Shown: positions 11,251 to 23,000 of the stretch, piece after piece
Position numbering within the stretch: position 1 is the first letter of the stretch
Layout of the letters: every line of letters starts with the position of its first letter
The notes under the pieces: generated by a model
The model's database searches: none
The model's input: the letters and a program-made list of their open reading frames with translations, nothing else
Told to the model about the DNA's origin: nothing
Position numbers and translations under genes: made by a program
Assembly (NCBI RefSeq): GCF_004664715.2
Contig: NC_051083.1
Coordinates: forward strand, 118,594,413-118,658,412
Source of the DNA: Peromyscus leucopus
Taxonomy: Eukaryota > Chordata > Mammalia > Rodentia > Cricetidae
DNA: 64,000 bases
Direction of reading: 5' to 3'

Positions 11251-12213
11251 CTCCATTGGTCCTGATGGACTGTCTCAGGGAGTTCTTAGTCCAATTGGTG
11301 CTGATGAACTCTGTCTCGGGGAGCAGCTGCAGTCGTGGAGGGTGGGTGGGTTTGGGAGGGGTGGGGCTTGTAGGTTACAGGGTCTGCTGGGGGATGGTGG
11401 TAGTCTGACCTGTCTGCAGGAGATCTGCCTGCTGGCCTGAAACTGGGACTGCAATGGGTGGTGGTGTGGGGGCACAGGCTGTGCCCTTTGGCCCAAAGCC
11501 TAGAGGCTGGGGTGTTTGGCTATGAGAACAAAGACTCACCTCTTGGTCCAATCAGCACTGGCAGGCTCTGTCTTAGGGAGCAGTTGCAGGCTGGAAGGGT
11601 GGGTAGGTTTGGGCGAGGTGGGGCTTGTGTATTTGGTTTTAAAAGCCTTTGTTCAAATTTAAATATAGTATGAAGTGTGTCATTTTTAATGAAAAACAAC
11701 ACTTAAAAAATATGACAACCTTGCCCAATATCATAAATTAGCCCTTGATATATCTTTAAAATTCATGTATGCTATTTATCTTTTAAGAGATACCTGCACA
11801 AATGGAGAAGGGATAAAAAAATCACAAAGCAGTTTCCATCTGGCCTGATCCTGATGGGGCCAACAAGTACAAGCCACATGTCTTTCTTTGCCTGGCTGTT
11901 TTGGGATGTCCCCTTCTAGTGTCAGATGTGTATCATGTGGAAGGGGCTACATAAGGCCCAACTTGCCATTATCAGTGAGTTAAATGCTCTGCTATTTCTA
12001 CAGAGAAAGTAGTCAAACTCATTTAGGGCTAAGAAATCACAAAAGTGGAGCTCCCTTTAGGGACAGGAGTCGTATGCACACATGTGAAAGCCTTCAGTGT
12101 GCATAAAGAAAGGCAAAATAATCAAGTCGTATTACCACTGTCCTGTACTTGCACTGAGACAGATAACTAGATGTGGGCATGTAGTGACTCTCTGATCATT
12201 TCATTCTATAAGT

Positions 12214-12775
12214 GCATACAAAGAGAATTGTGCAGACAGAGAGTACTGTGCAGACAGAGATAACTGTGCAGACAGAGAATTGTACAGACAGAAAGAACTG
12301 CGCACAAGAGAACTGTGCACACAGAGAATGTAAACAGAAAGAACTGTGCAACAGAGAGAACTGTGCACACAGAAGTGTGCACCAGAGAACTGTGCACAGA
12401 GAGAACTGTGACACAGAGAAAACTGTGCAGAGACAACTGTTCACACACAGAGAGAACTGTGCAGACAGAGAACTGTGCAGACAGAGAACTGTGCAGACAG
12501 AGAGAACTGTGCAGACAGAGAGAACTGTGCAGACAGAGAGAAGTGTGCACACAGAGAATTGTACAGACAGAACTGTGCACACAGAGAGAACTGTGCAGAC
12601 AGAGAGAAGTGTGCACAGAGAATTGTACAGACAGACAGAACTGTGCAGACAGAGAGAACTGTGCACAGAGAACTGTGCACACAGAGAACTGTGCACAGAG
12701 AGAACTGTGCACAGAGAAAACTGTGCACACAGAGAGAACTGTGCACACAGAGAACTGTGCACACAGAGAATTGCA
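12214..12775 (+). repeat. about 18-bp minisatellite, left-arm version
   Basis: Many imperfect units of the types 'aactgtgcacacagagag' and 'aactgtgcagacagagag', with shorter variants. It is the counterpart of 62,348-62,875 in the right arm. It lies downstream of the left Zfp75 poly(A) signal. Every frame through it is low-complexity and should not be read as a gene. Confidence 0.95.
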
Positions 12776-13176
12776 AGAGGAGTGCAAATGCTTATAAGGT
12801 TCTTAGGTTTGTGTTGGCTTTCAGGTCTTCTCTTGCTCCCAAACTTCTTAAAGGAACACAACAGTCGTAAGAACTCGGGAGAACAAGGACATTGGGAACA
12901 CTTAGGCTAGGGAAAACACTAACCCTCCCTTCCTGTTCATGAGTAAATGGCCCTGATTCTCGAGCTTGGTTGTCTATGGAGACTAAAATCAGAGGTGCTG
13001 AAGATGTCCCTCACATAGTAATTCTCTCTGAACTCACTTCCCGGGGGCTGCAATGGCGCTTTATGTCTCCTCTGAGGAAGTTCGAAGAATGAGTGCAGGG
13101 TTCGCGGCACCTGACACCTGAGGATAGTGTTAGAGAAAACATAACTGCAGACAAGTTGACAACCAAGTTTTCATTC

Positions 13177-13182
13177 TTTATT
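13177..13182 (-). terminator. poly(A) signal of left Zfp75 copy
   Basis: AATAAA on the minus strand, about 200 bp downstream of the stop codon. The right arm has the identical signal at 61,942. Confidence 0.75.
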
Positions 13183-13382
13183 CATAACATATCGAGGAAT
13201 GGCAATTTTGTACAAACACTGAAAACTAAGTGCTGGGAGTGGGGAGCAATGTAGATTCCTTTCTGTGCTACAAAACATAGCTCTCCCAAGTTTCCTGTTC
13301 ATAACACATGCTCATTGGGAAACGCCTAATCTTTTCTCCAGTCGGTCACAGCACTGTGCTCGTTTCCCTCTGGCTGGCTGCT

Positions 13383-14032
13383 CTAGCTGTTGACCTGACC
13401 ATGTATGTTCTGGTGTCTGAGAAGGCTTGACTTCCTGTTAAACTTTCTCTCACACAGGCTACATGCATAGGGCTGCTCAGCAGTGTGGACTACCTGGTGG
13501 TTACGGAGGTGAGATTTCTGAGTGAAAGCTTTCCCACATTCCAGACACTTAAAGGGTTTCTCTCCTGTATGAATTCTTTGGTGTGTATGTAAGGTGGTGC
13601 TTTGAGTAAAGCTTTTCTGGCACCAGGAGCACTTATATAGCTTTATTCCTTGGTGTGACAGGATATGCATTTTGAGATCTGACTTCCACCTGAAGCTACG
13701 GTCACACTGCTGACATGAAAAAGGCTTCTCTCTGGTGTGGACTCTATGGTGCCTAGCAAGCTCAGAAGGAACTCTGAAGCCTTTCCCACACTCCTGACAT
13801 TTAAAAGGTTTTTGTTGCCGTTGTTTACAAACTGAAGCTAATGTCCTTTTCCTCCCTGGAAGAGCCTGATCATGTTCCTGCACCCTGCGTGTATCTGCAT
13901 GGCTTTTCCTGTTGGTTTTTTTCTGGGAAGCTTTCTTTTTGGCCTTTGACACTTTTGATGGTCTTGCTTCTATTTCTGATGTAGAGGCAGATACAGGCTG
14001 ATCATTTCCCATGTCATCTCCAGGCTTTAACC
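13383..14032 (-). CDS. Zfp75: Zfp75-like gene, left copy: terminal zinc-finger exon
   Basis: The acceptor (tatgaacag|GGTTAAAG) lies at 14,033 and the stop at 13,383-13,385. The exon enters in phase 1 and encodes 215 residues after the split Gly. A basic linker ([18 protein letters not shown], then many Lys) is followed by five canonical C2H2 fingers, C-x2-C-x12-H-x3-H, the first starting [10 protein letters not shown]. Helix residues -1,2,3,6 read V/S/E/R, W/S/D/M, Q/T/T/T, Q/S/H/N and R/S/S/R. The GNDQP/TSEIE linker and the finger order closely follow human ZNF75D as I recall it (GNDHP, TSEIQ). It differs from the right copy at three residues: R for H in the linker, R for Q just before finger 1, and Leu retained in finger 5. 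Confidence 0.9.
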
Positions 14033-17017
14033 CTGTTCATATAAAGAAAAGCATCAGTCAGGTGTTTCATAGAAAAGAAAATGTAAAGGACTAGAGAGGA
14101 TGGTCAGTAACAATGACTTTAAAGAAATACATAAACTAGTGTTTGTGGCCCGGGCTGGAAAAATGGTATAGAGCCATAGTCCCTTGATCCACTCTGCTAG
14201 CTACAGCAAAAAGCCCACTCAATGGTGCCAGAAGTTACAAAAGGAAATTATAAAAAGTGGAAAGATGGCAAAAAGGTCTAGGACTCAAGAATTTCAGAAA
14301 GAAATAACAAACAAACAAACAAACAAAAGACAGCAAGTGATAACACACCCAAACACCCAGAAGAAAGCCGAATCTCAAACCCAGTATTTTCCAACCCCAA
14401 AACTATCTGCAGAAGGCTGCCTAGACAGACTTACTCCTTTCTCAGACTGAGTGTGAAACCGTTTAAAGACAGATATCATGAAAACCAGACACAACTCTGA
14501 AAAGGACCCTCCTGGAATCTGTCACAATAAGCAGATTTGCATTCCAGCCCAGCATGGAAACTGTCCATAAGAAGCTGAGAGATAATATGTATAAACAGCT
14601 CCATCTAGAGAGCTGGTGTTGCATAAAGGCCAATGAACAAGAAGTATCGTTAACATTGCAGGCATAGGATATTTTCTTTCCACAAGAGCCCTGAAAGTGA
14701 AGAAGCAGAACTAGCAGGAGAGACTCGGCTCTAACTAGTGACCTGGCTTAGGAAGCCTTTTCCTCCCTATGTTGAGATTCCCCTTTCACGGTGAGATATC
14801 TGGCCTAGGGAAACACATGCCCTCAGACAGAATCATCCAGTACCCATGGTAGATCTAGCAGTATTGGAGGAACCAAAGGATACAAAATTAATGCCACAAA
14901 GCCCCTGAAAACAAAAATCATGCAAGAAAGCCACATAAGCATAACTAACACCCTACATGTTAAACTTTGGCAGGGTGGGTGTCTGCTAACATAGCATACA
15001 TAAATAGGACCGGAAGCTCTCTTATTGTAATAGATAAAACTATCAGAATGTAATGAAAAGTCACTTATCTGACTAAGAACTAAGAAAAATGAAACGTGGG
15101 TGAAGGGCAAATCTGACAAAGGTGTAATCAAACTAGAGAGCAAAACCAGAAATGGTAAAACTTAGAGACACAGAAGCAATATGCTCACAAATAATGCGTG
15201 GTTTACAGAAAACCCTCAAAGGAAACTGAAATATACTTAGATCTGAATGAAAATGAAGTTAAACTCCATCAAAATACATAGAGTACAGTTAAGGAAGAGG
15301 TCAAGGAATACATCTAGCCTTAAGTGCTTACGCGAGAAAAGAAAGTTCAGAAGGCAATAATCTTTAAGTTCCCTCCTCTAGAAACTTGCAAAGAGGAAAT
15401 TGGGCCTTAACCAGTGTGAGCAGATGAAATTCTAACAATGAAAATGGACATCATAACCAAATAAAATGCTACTTTCCAAAACACACTAACAGGAGTAGTA
15501 AGTCACTACCAAGACCGACAAGAGAAACTACAAGACCCGAAGGACTAACAAGAAGCACAAAATCCACACAGGCTTTGTTGTACAAGACTGTAATCTCAGC
15601 ACCAGGGAGAGACTCAGAGGGAGACTCGTGAGCATAATGGGCCACACTGCACAACTCTGACTCAAATTGCCATCCCGGAAGGAAGGAATAGGGGGCTTGC
15701 AGTGGTCTGAATGAGAATCTCCCCCACAGGCTCATATATTAGACTGCTTTGACACCAGCGAGCAAAACTGTTTAAGAACAATTAGGAAGCGTGGCCTTGT
15801 TGGAGGAGAAGTGTCACTGGAGGTGGGCCCTGAGGTTTCAAAATCCAAGTCAGGCAGGCTCTCTTCCCGTCTCTGTCTCTGTCTCTGTGTGCTGCAAAAC
15901 TAAGACACTACAGAAAGATAAGTGTGCCATGACTGCATATACTCGGAACACCAGAACTCTGGAGATGAAAAGAAGAGAATCACGAGTTCAAGCCCAGCCT
16001 GAGACACACAGTGAGAATCTGTCTTAAATGATGAAAAGAAATGAAATTCAAATGCTCCTATTAATTCACAAAAAAGTATATGACAAAATCACACATCCAT
16101 TCAGGATAAAATAAAAACACTCATAAATGTAGAAAATTTTATCAATTTTGTAAAAAAGCAACAAAACTCCTATACTAAATACAGGAAGTTTTAAGTTAAC
16201 GCAATAAGTCAAGACAAAAAATAAAAGGCATTGTGGATGGTTGCTTACAAGGAAAACCCTGAGGTTGCCCAAGAAATCTAAAAATTCAAGTACTTGTAGG
16301 GAGTTCACTCTGATTACAAGATACAAGATCCAAAAATAAAAGTCCATGCATTCATTTATAAAGTGATGTAAGGAGGAAATCAAAATTAAAACTGGCATCC
16401 TTGCTGTTGTTGCAATGGGAAAAGCTGAGGCACATATTTCACAAAATATGAAGAGTATCTGCACACTGAAAGTGATTAAAAGTTGATGACAGAAATCAAT
16501 GAACACCTCAACAGAGATACATCACATTCAGGGATCAGAGGCGACATCACATTGAAGGTATGAATACTCTTCAAAGAAATTTATATGTTTAATGAAATTT
16601 TTAGTGAAATCTCAATCAAATGTCTTAGAGGCCTAACTAAACTTACTGTAGAATGTACACATGCCCCTCGCACCTATCTAGGGAGCAGTCTTCAGAGACA
16701 AGGGAGCAAAGCTCCTGGCCTAACAGTCACAGCAGGGGAGTTTAGTGAGTAAGCATGTCCTCTAGGACAGTCATGGTGGGAGCAGTGGCCACTGCTGCAG
16801 CTGTATGGGAGGCTGAATCTGGTGAGACCACCAGAAACAGAACGAGAGCGGCACTATGACCACGTCACAACGCTGGCTGTTTAGTAATTCAGGTAGAGCT
16901 TCTCTTTTCATCTTCAAAGCAGAAGCAGAAATTCAGAACAGCCCAATTCATATGCACAACAGGAAATATTTAAAGATCAAGTTATTACCATAAAAAATAA
17001 AGGCAGTACTTTGCTTT

Positions 17018-17064
<47 letters not shown>

Positions 17065-20000
17065 TGTGCGCGCGCCCTGAATAAAAGGTAACCCTTCGTG
17101 GTCATCCACCTTGTGGATTTTAAGACAGAATCCTTTGCTGATTCTGGAGCTCACCAAGAAAGTGAGGTTGGCTGGTCAGTGAGCCCTGGAGATCCACTCA
17201 TCTCCACCTCCCTGGTGCTGTTAATACAAATTCATGTCTTCACACCTGACTTTTTTATGTGTGGGGATAAAACTCAGGTCCTCACCCTGGTGTGTCAAAC
17301 ACTTTATCAACTGAGCATCTCTCAGACACAAAAAGGACTTGAGAACTAAAAACAGTATGGAATCCTAGAAAACAAATTGATGAACAGCAGGAAAACGGGA
17401 CGCATAGTTCTAACAGGAAGTGGATAAAATACACAGCAATGTACAGAAACTTTAACATCAGTTAAATGATGGACACCTACACCGCATTTTATTGCAAAGC
17501 TCAGAAAACCTAAACAAGTAATTATAAATTTAAAAAACTTTTTTTTTTAAAAAAAGCACAATGGTTGATATATAAATAGCTTGTTAAAGGTAAAAAAAAA
17601 AAAAAACCAACAATAACTAATAAAGACTTGAACACTGTCCTGGTTGGGTTTTTATCAAATTGACACAAGCTAGAGTTATCTGGGAGGAGAAAAGTCAATT
17701 GAGAAAATGCCTCCATCAGGTTGCCAATAGGCAAATCTCTATGGAATTTTCTTGATTAGTGGTTTATGTGGGAGGGTCCAGCTCGTTATGGGCAATGCCA
17801 CCCCTGGGCACATGAACGTAAGGTATATAAGATAGGAAGCTGAGCAAGCCAGTGAGCAGCACTCCTCCATGGTCTCTGCTTCAGTTCCTGCCTCCAGGTT
17901 CCTGCCCTGCTTGAGTTCCTGTCCTGACTTCACTGAAATGTAAGATGAAATAAACCCTTTCCTCCCTAAGTGCCATTTGGTTATGCTGTTTACCATAGCA
18001 ATAGAAATCTTAAGTAAGGCAAGTGCCAAACCAAGAAAAATTGGCCCATGAGTTCTAAATATTTTAGAACAGAGAGACCTCCAGCAAAGGCACACCCAGG
18101 ACTCTTCTGGAAGAAGTGTCAATTTTGAAGAATTTTTTTAGCCAATGGTTGGAGCATCAGGGCCTGGGATTATTATGACCATTATAACATTTTGAAGGTG
18201 AGAGGAAAAAACTATCAAGGGAAGCCAGAATTCATGGGAGAAATTCTAGGGTATCACCCTGGAAAACAGAGGATGATAAATGCTGCCTACAGTTTCTGTC
18301 AAGAGAAGAAAGGAAAAAGTCCATTCAGAATTGGAAAACCAAAATGCAGTAAAAAGACAAAAAACACTGTAGATGTAACCAACCGTCTTATTAAATAAGA
18401 AACACAGAAACAATGTAAAAGAGAAAGTCGAGAGGTCAGAGCTCAGAGCTAAAATCTCACCGTGCCTCCTGCGGTCCCAGCTTCCTGAAAAAAGAGCTAT
18501 TTCCTTGTGTGTCCATAGGTTCAAAGTCATTCTGCCTTCTCATTGGTTGTAAACCCAAACACGTGACTGCCTCGTCACTGTCTGTATGTACAACCTCTAG
18601 GTCTTAAAGGCATATGTCTCCAATGCTGGCTGTATCTCTGAACACACAGAGATCTATGGGATTAAAGGCGTGTGCACCACCGCAATGCTCTTTCTATGGC
18701 TCTAATAGCTCTGACCCCCGGGCAACTTTATTTATTAACATACAATCAAAATCACATTTCAGTACAATTAGAATACTACACAAAACACTTTAAAGAAAAG
18801 ATACAATATATTTTTAGCAATAACTTGGAAGATGATCAAAAGCAAAATGAACGAAGAAACAACAGAAAGATACAGTTGAAGCTTGGATAAAACTCAGAAG
18901 AATACAGAAGTTTCTACAAAATGTGTCCCAGTTAAAGTAAGAAGAGAAAGCCAAGAAGCAACAGAAAGAGTTCAGTGCATTCTATTCTGGAAAGTTACAT
19001 CTTGCTAAAGAAATGAACAGGAAGAATTGTTGAGAAGTGACGAGGAGCTCAAGGAAAGAGAAGTGGAAACTGTTGCAGCCGCTGAAAGTTCCAGGTTTCC
19101 AGAAAGATTTACATGTATTTGAACTGAATATTGTACAAAGGGAGGCAAAGTGTCTTAGTCACTCTTCTATGGTTGTGAAGAGACACCATGGTGGCAGTGA
19201 CTCTTACAAAAGCAAGCAGTTAATCTAGGGCTTGCTTGCAGTTTCAGAGGGTTAGTCCATTCTCACCATGGTGTGGGGGGGGGGGAGAAAGGCATGGTGC
19301 TGGAGCAGTAGCTGAGATCTTAACATCCTGAGGGAGAGAGAGAGGAAGGGACGGGGAAGGAGGGAGCAAGGGAGGGAAGGAGACAGAGATGGAGGGTGAC
19401 AGACAGACAGCGACAAAGAGAGACACAGACTGATGCAGACAGAGAGAAACAGAGACAGAAAGAGACAGGGAGGGAGAGACTAGACCTAGTATGGGCATTT
19501 GAAACCTCAAAGCTCACCCCGAGTGCCTCACCTCCTCCAACAAGGCTGCACCTACTCCTATAAGCCACACCTTTCTAAACCTTCTCAAACAGTTGCACTA
19601 ACTGGGACCACATATTTAAACACATGAGCCTATGGGGACCATTCTCTTTCAAAGTACCACAGAAAGGAAGATGGAAAGGCAGAAAAATAAAGACTGGTAA
19701 AATTAAAAACAAAAAACCCCATAAAACAAACAAAACAGAGAGATTCAAGATGGCTGAGACAAGCAGACGCAGGTAGGCCTGTGGCAGCGGCCCGCGGAGG
19801 TAGATGGGTCCGGCGGCAGCGGCCGACAGGGACATTTAGGCCCGGCGGTAGCCGGCCGAGACATTCAGGCCCAGCGGCGGCCCACAGAGGTGGACAGGCC
19901 CTGCGGCAGAGATAAGCAGACGGAGGTGGACGGGCCCGGCGGCGGCCGACAGAGACATTCAGGCCCGGCGGCGGCGGCCCACAGAAGTAGACAGGCCACT

Positions 20001-23000
20001 GGGCGGAAACGGGCAGACGCAGGTGGGTCCGCGGCGGCGACTCGCGAAGGTGGAAGGGCCCGGTGGCAGCGGCCGACAGGGACATACAGGCCCAGCGGCA
20101 ACCGGCAGAGACATACACGCCTGGTGGCAGTTCGCAGAGGTGGATGGGCCCTGCAGCAGTGACGGGCAGGGGTAGGTAGGCCCGCGGTGGCAGCCGGCAG
20201 AGACATACAGGCCCGTTGGCCGCCCGCAGAGGCAGACAGACCCAGTGACAGCTGACAGGGACATACAGGCCCTGCGGCGGAGACAAGTGCACCCAGGTGG
20301 GCCTGTGGCGGCGGGCCACAGGGGTGGACAGGCCCGGGGACGGAGAGGGGCTGGACGCAGCTTGGAACAGGGACGCCCCTAGCCCCAACACCTGGGGAAG
20401 AGGCTATCTCCGTGGGTCAGAACCAGGGCGAGTCTGGGCACTCCGTCTGGGGACAACCCAGGGCCCAACTGCTGATCCTGTGAAACCCAACAACTTGGAG
20501 GTGCTGGTGAGACTACCCTGCTCAGCTGAAACCCATCTGGGAGAGGATTCAGATGCCTACAATTTGAAGTCTGAAGAAACAAGATCAGCTGAGGAGTTGA
20601 CAAATGAACAAAACGTGACCTGGGAACACAGAAGAAGGCGCTACCCAGCCACTAAACCAGATCACCAGAATCATAAGTATATAATTCACCGACTGAAATC
20701 AGCTGTCCCTGAAGAAACAGCCCAATAGCACCAATTTAACCAAGAACCACTACTAAACCAAGACTAAAAATTAGAACAAGAGAGGCACTCTCAGACACAG
20801 ACACCACCTGCACCGCACAGAGGAAAATATGAGTAGACGCCAGTGTAAAAATACAGGCAACAACATAAAGACCTATATGGCAACATCAGAACCTAGTGAT
20901 TCTACACCTGCAAGACCTAAACATACCATGACAGAAGAAACAGAAGAGATCAACCCTAAAAATGACTTTAAGAAGATGATAGAGGCCCTTAAAGAAGAAA
21001 TAAAACATTCCCTCAATGAGGAAATAAAAACTTTCCTTAAAGAGGAAATGAAAAACTACCTTAAAGAGGAAATAAAAACTTTCCTTAAAGAGGAAATGAA
21101 ACACTCTCTTAAAGAGGAAATAAGAACTTCCCTTAAAGAGGAAATGAAAAACTCCATTAAAGAGGAAATAAAAAACTCCCTTAAAGAAATGGAAGAAAAA
21201 ACGAACAAAAAATGGGAAGAAATCAAATCAAGCCAAGAAAAAGCAATTAAACAGATGAAAGAAACATTCCAAGATCTGAAAAATGAATTTGAGACAATAA
21301 AGAAAACACATGCTGAGGGAATGCTGGAAATAGAAATCCTGACAAAACGAACAGGAACTATAGAAACAAGCATAACCAACCGATTGCAAGAGATGGAACA
21401 GAGAATCTCTGACACTGAAGACATGATAGAGAAAATAGATTTGTCAGTCAAAGAAAATACTAAAGACAAAAAAGTTGTAACACAAAACGTCCAGGAAATT
21501 TGGGACACCATGAAAAGACCAAACCTAAGAATAATAGGGATAGAAGAAGGAGAAGAATACCAACTCAAAGGCACAGAAAATATATTCAACAAAATCATAG
21601 AAGAAAACTTTCCTAACCTAAAGAAAGAAATACCTATGAAGATACAAGAAGCTTGCAGAACACCGAATAGGCTGGATCCAAAAAAAAAGTCCCCTCGCCA
21701 CATAATAATCAAAACACTAAACACACAGAACAAAGAAAAAATATTAAGAGCTGCAAAGGAAAAAGACCAAGTAACATATAAAGGTAAACCCATCAGAATA
21801 ACACCAGACTACTCAATAGAGACTATGAAAGCGAGAAGATCATGGACAAATCTCATGCAGACACTCAGAGACCACGGATGCCAACCCAGACTATTATACC
21901 CAGCAAAACTCTTAATCACCATAGGCGGAATAAACAAAATATTCCAGGATAAAACCAGATTTAATCAATACCTGTCTACAAACCCAGCCCTACAGAAAGC
22001 ACTAGAAGGGAAAATTCAACCCAAAGAAGCTAAACACATCCATGAAAAATCAAGCAATAGATAATCCCACACCAACATACACCACAGAAGAAACAAACTG
22101 GCGTAGCTATCCTAATATCTAGAGAAAAAGGATGTTTCAAAAGAGAAGAAGTCTTGTGGCAATGCCTCAGTGGTCCAGGTAACTACCAGAACTCGGAAAA
22201 GTTGGTTGAACTTGGGATTGACTGGGAGGCCAAAGATTTAAAAAGCAGAAGATTCTCTCAAGACATAAGTTGTGTGATAATAGTGTGGTTTGTGTGTGTG
22301 AATGAGAATTTGTAAATGTTGAATTCTAGGCTTCGACAATCATTGTCAGTGCAGATTAAGCTGCAAGTATTTATGTTCTAAAACTTAAATTATAAAGCTA
22401 GTTACGTCTTTCTAACAACTAGTTTTAATGTTCATGAGCATATTTTACTACATTACTTTTTCAGGATGTTGAGAAAGCACAGGCTGGAGGCTGGGGGCTA
22501 GATGGTTTTGAGGAAGAGGTCTTGGTGGACTCTTTCATAGAGCAAAGGGAAGCAATGCCTTCTGGGAAATGAGCTAAGTTTTAATCTAGTCTTTAAGATT
22601 AGAAGTCAAAAACAAAAATATTAAGGAAAGGAAAACTTAATTGATCTTTGAAGTATTGTTATGTGGAATTGAGTGGGACTTTTGAGGCCTTTCTTCCAGA
22701 AAACAAGGACTTGGTTGTCAGGCCTATATTAGGCCTAAACCTTGGTGCCATGTAGTTGTACTTAAATCATTTCAATGGAAAGTGTCTTAGTGATTGGATC
22801 TTCTAGTGCAGTTTGGAGTTCTTCCATTTGAAAAATGTGATATTTACATGGGATTGTTTGAATCTTGTTTTCTAGTCCCTCCCCATCACTACCCTCATAA
22901 TCTGAAGGTAGATTTTTCTCTTGATAAAGGAACAAAAAAGGTGAACATCTTGTTTGTAAATAGGTATCTAGTAACTAGTGGTAAACTTGAAATGGTAGAA

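Noticed and set aside
12196..12910. Long open frames on both strands across the minisatellite (and at 62,214-62,893)
   Set aside because: Period near a multiple of three and few stop-like triplets keep all frames open; products are Cys/Ser/Leu or Arg/Glu/Asn low-complexity with no domain.
16066..16506. 146-codon minus-strand frame, partly repeated at 58,609-58,920
   Set aside because: Intronic AT-rich sequence; Phe/Ile/Leu-rich product, broken in the sister arm.
19630..20391. 253-codon frame on the minus strand
   Set aside because: Antisense to the GC-rich L1 5' UTR; Pro/Ala/Arg-rich repetitive product explained by base composition.
21056..21793. 245-codon minus-strand frame
   Set aside because: Exact antisense of the L1 ORF1 coiled coil and RRM; hydrophobic Phe/Ser product is a shadow of Lys/Glu codons.
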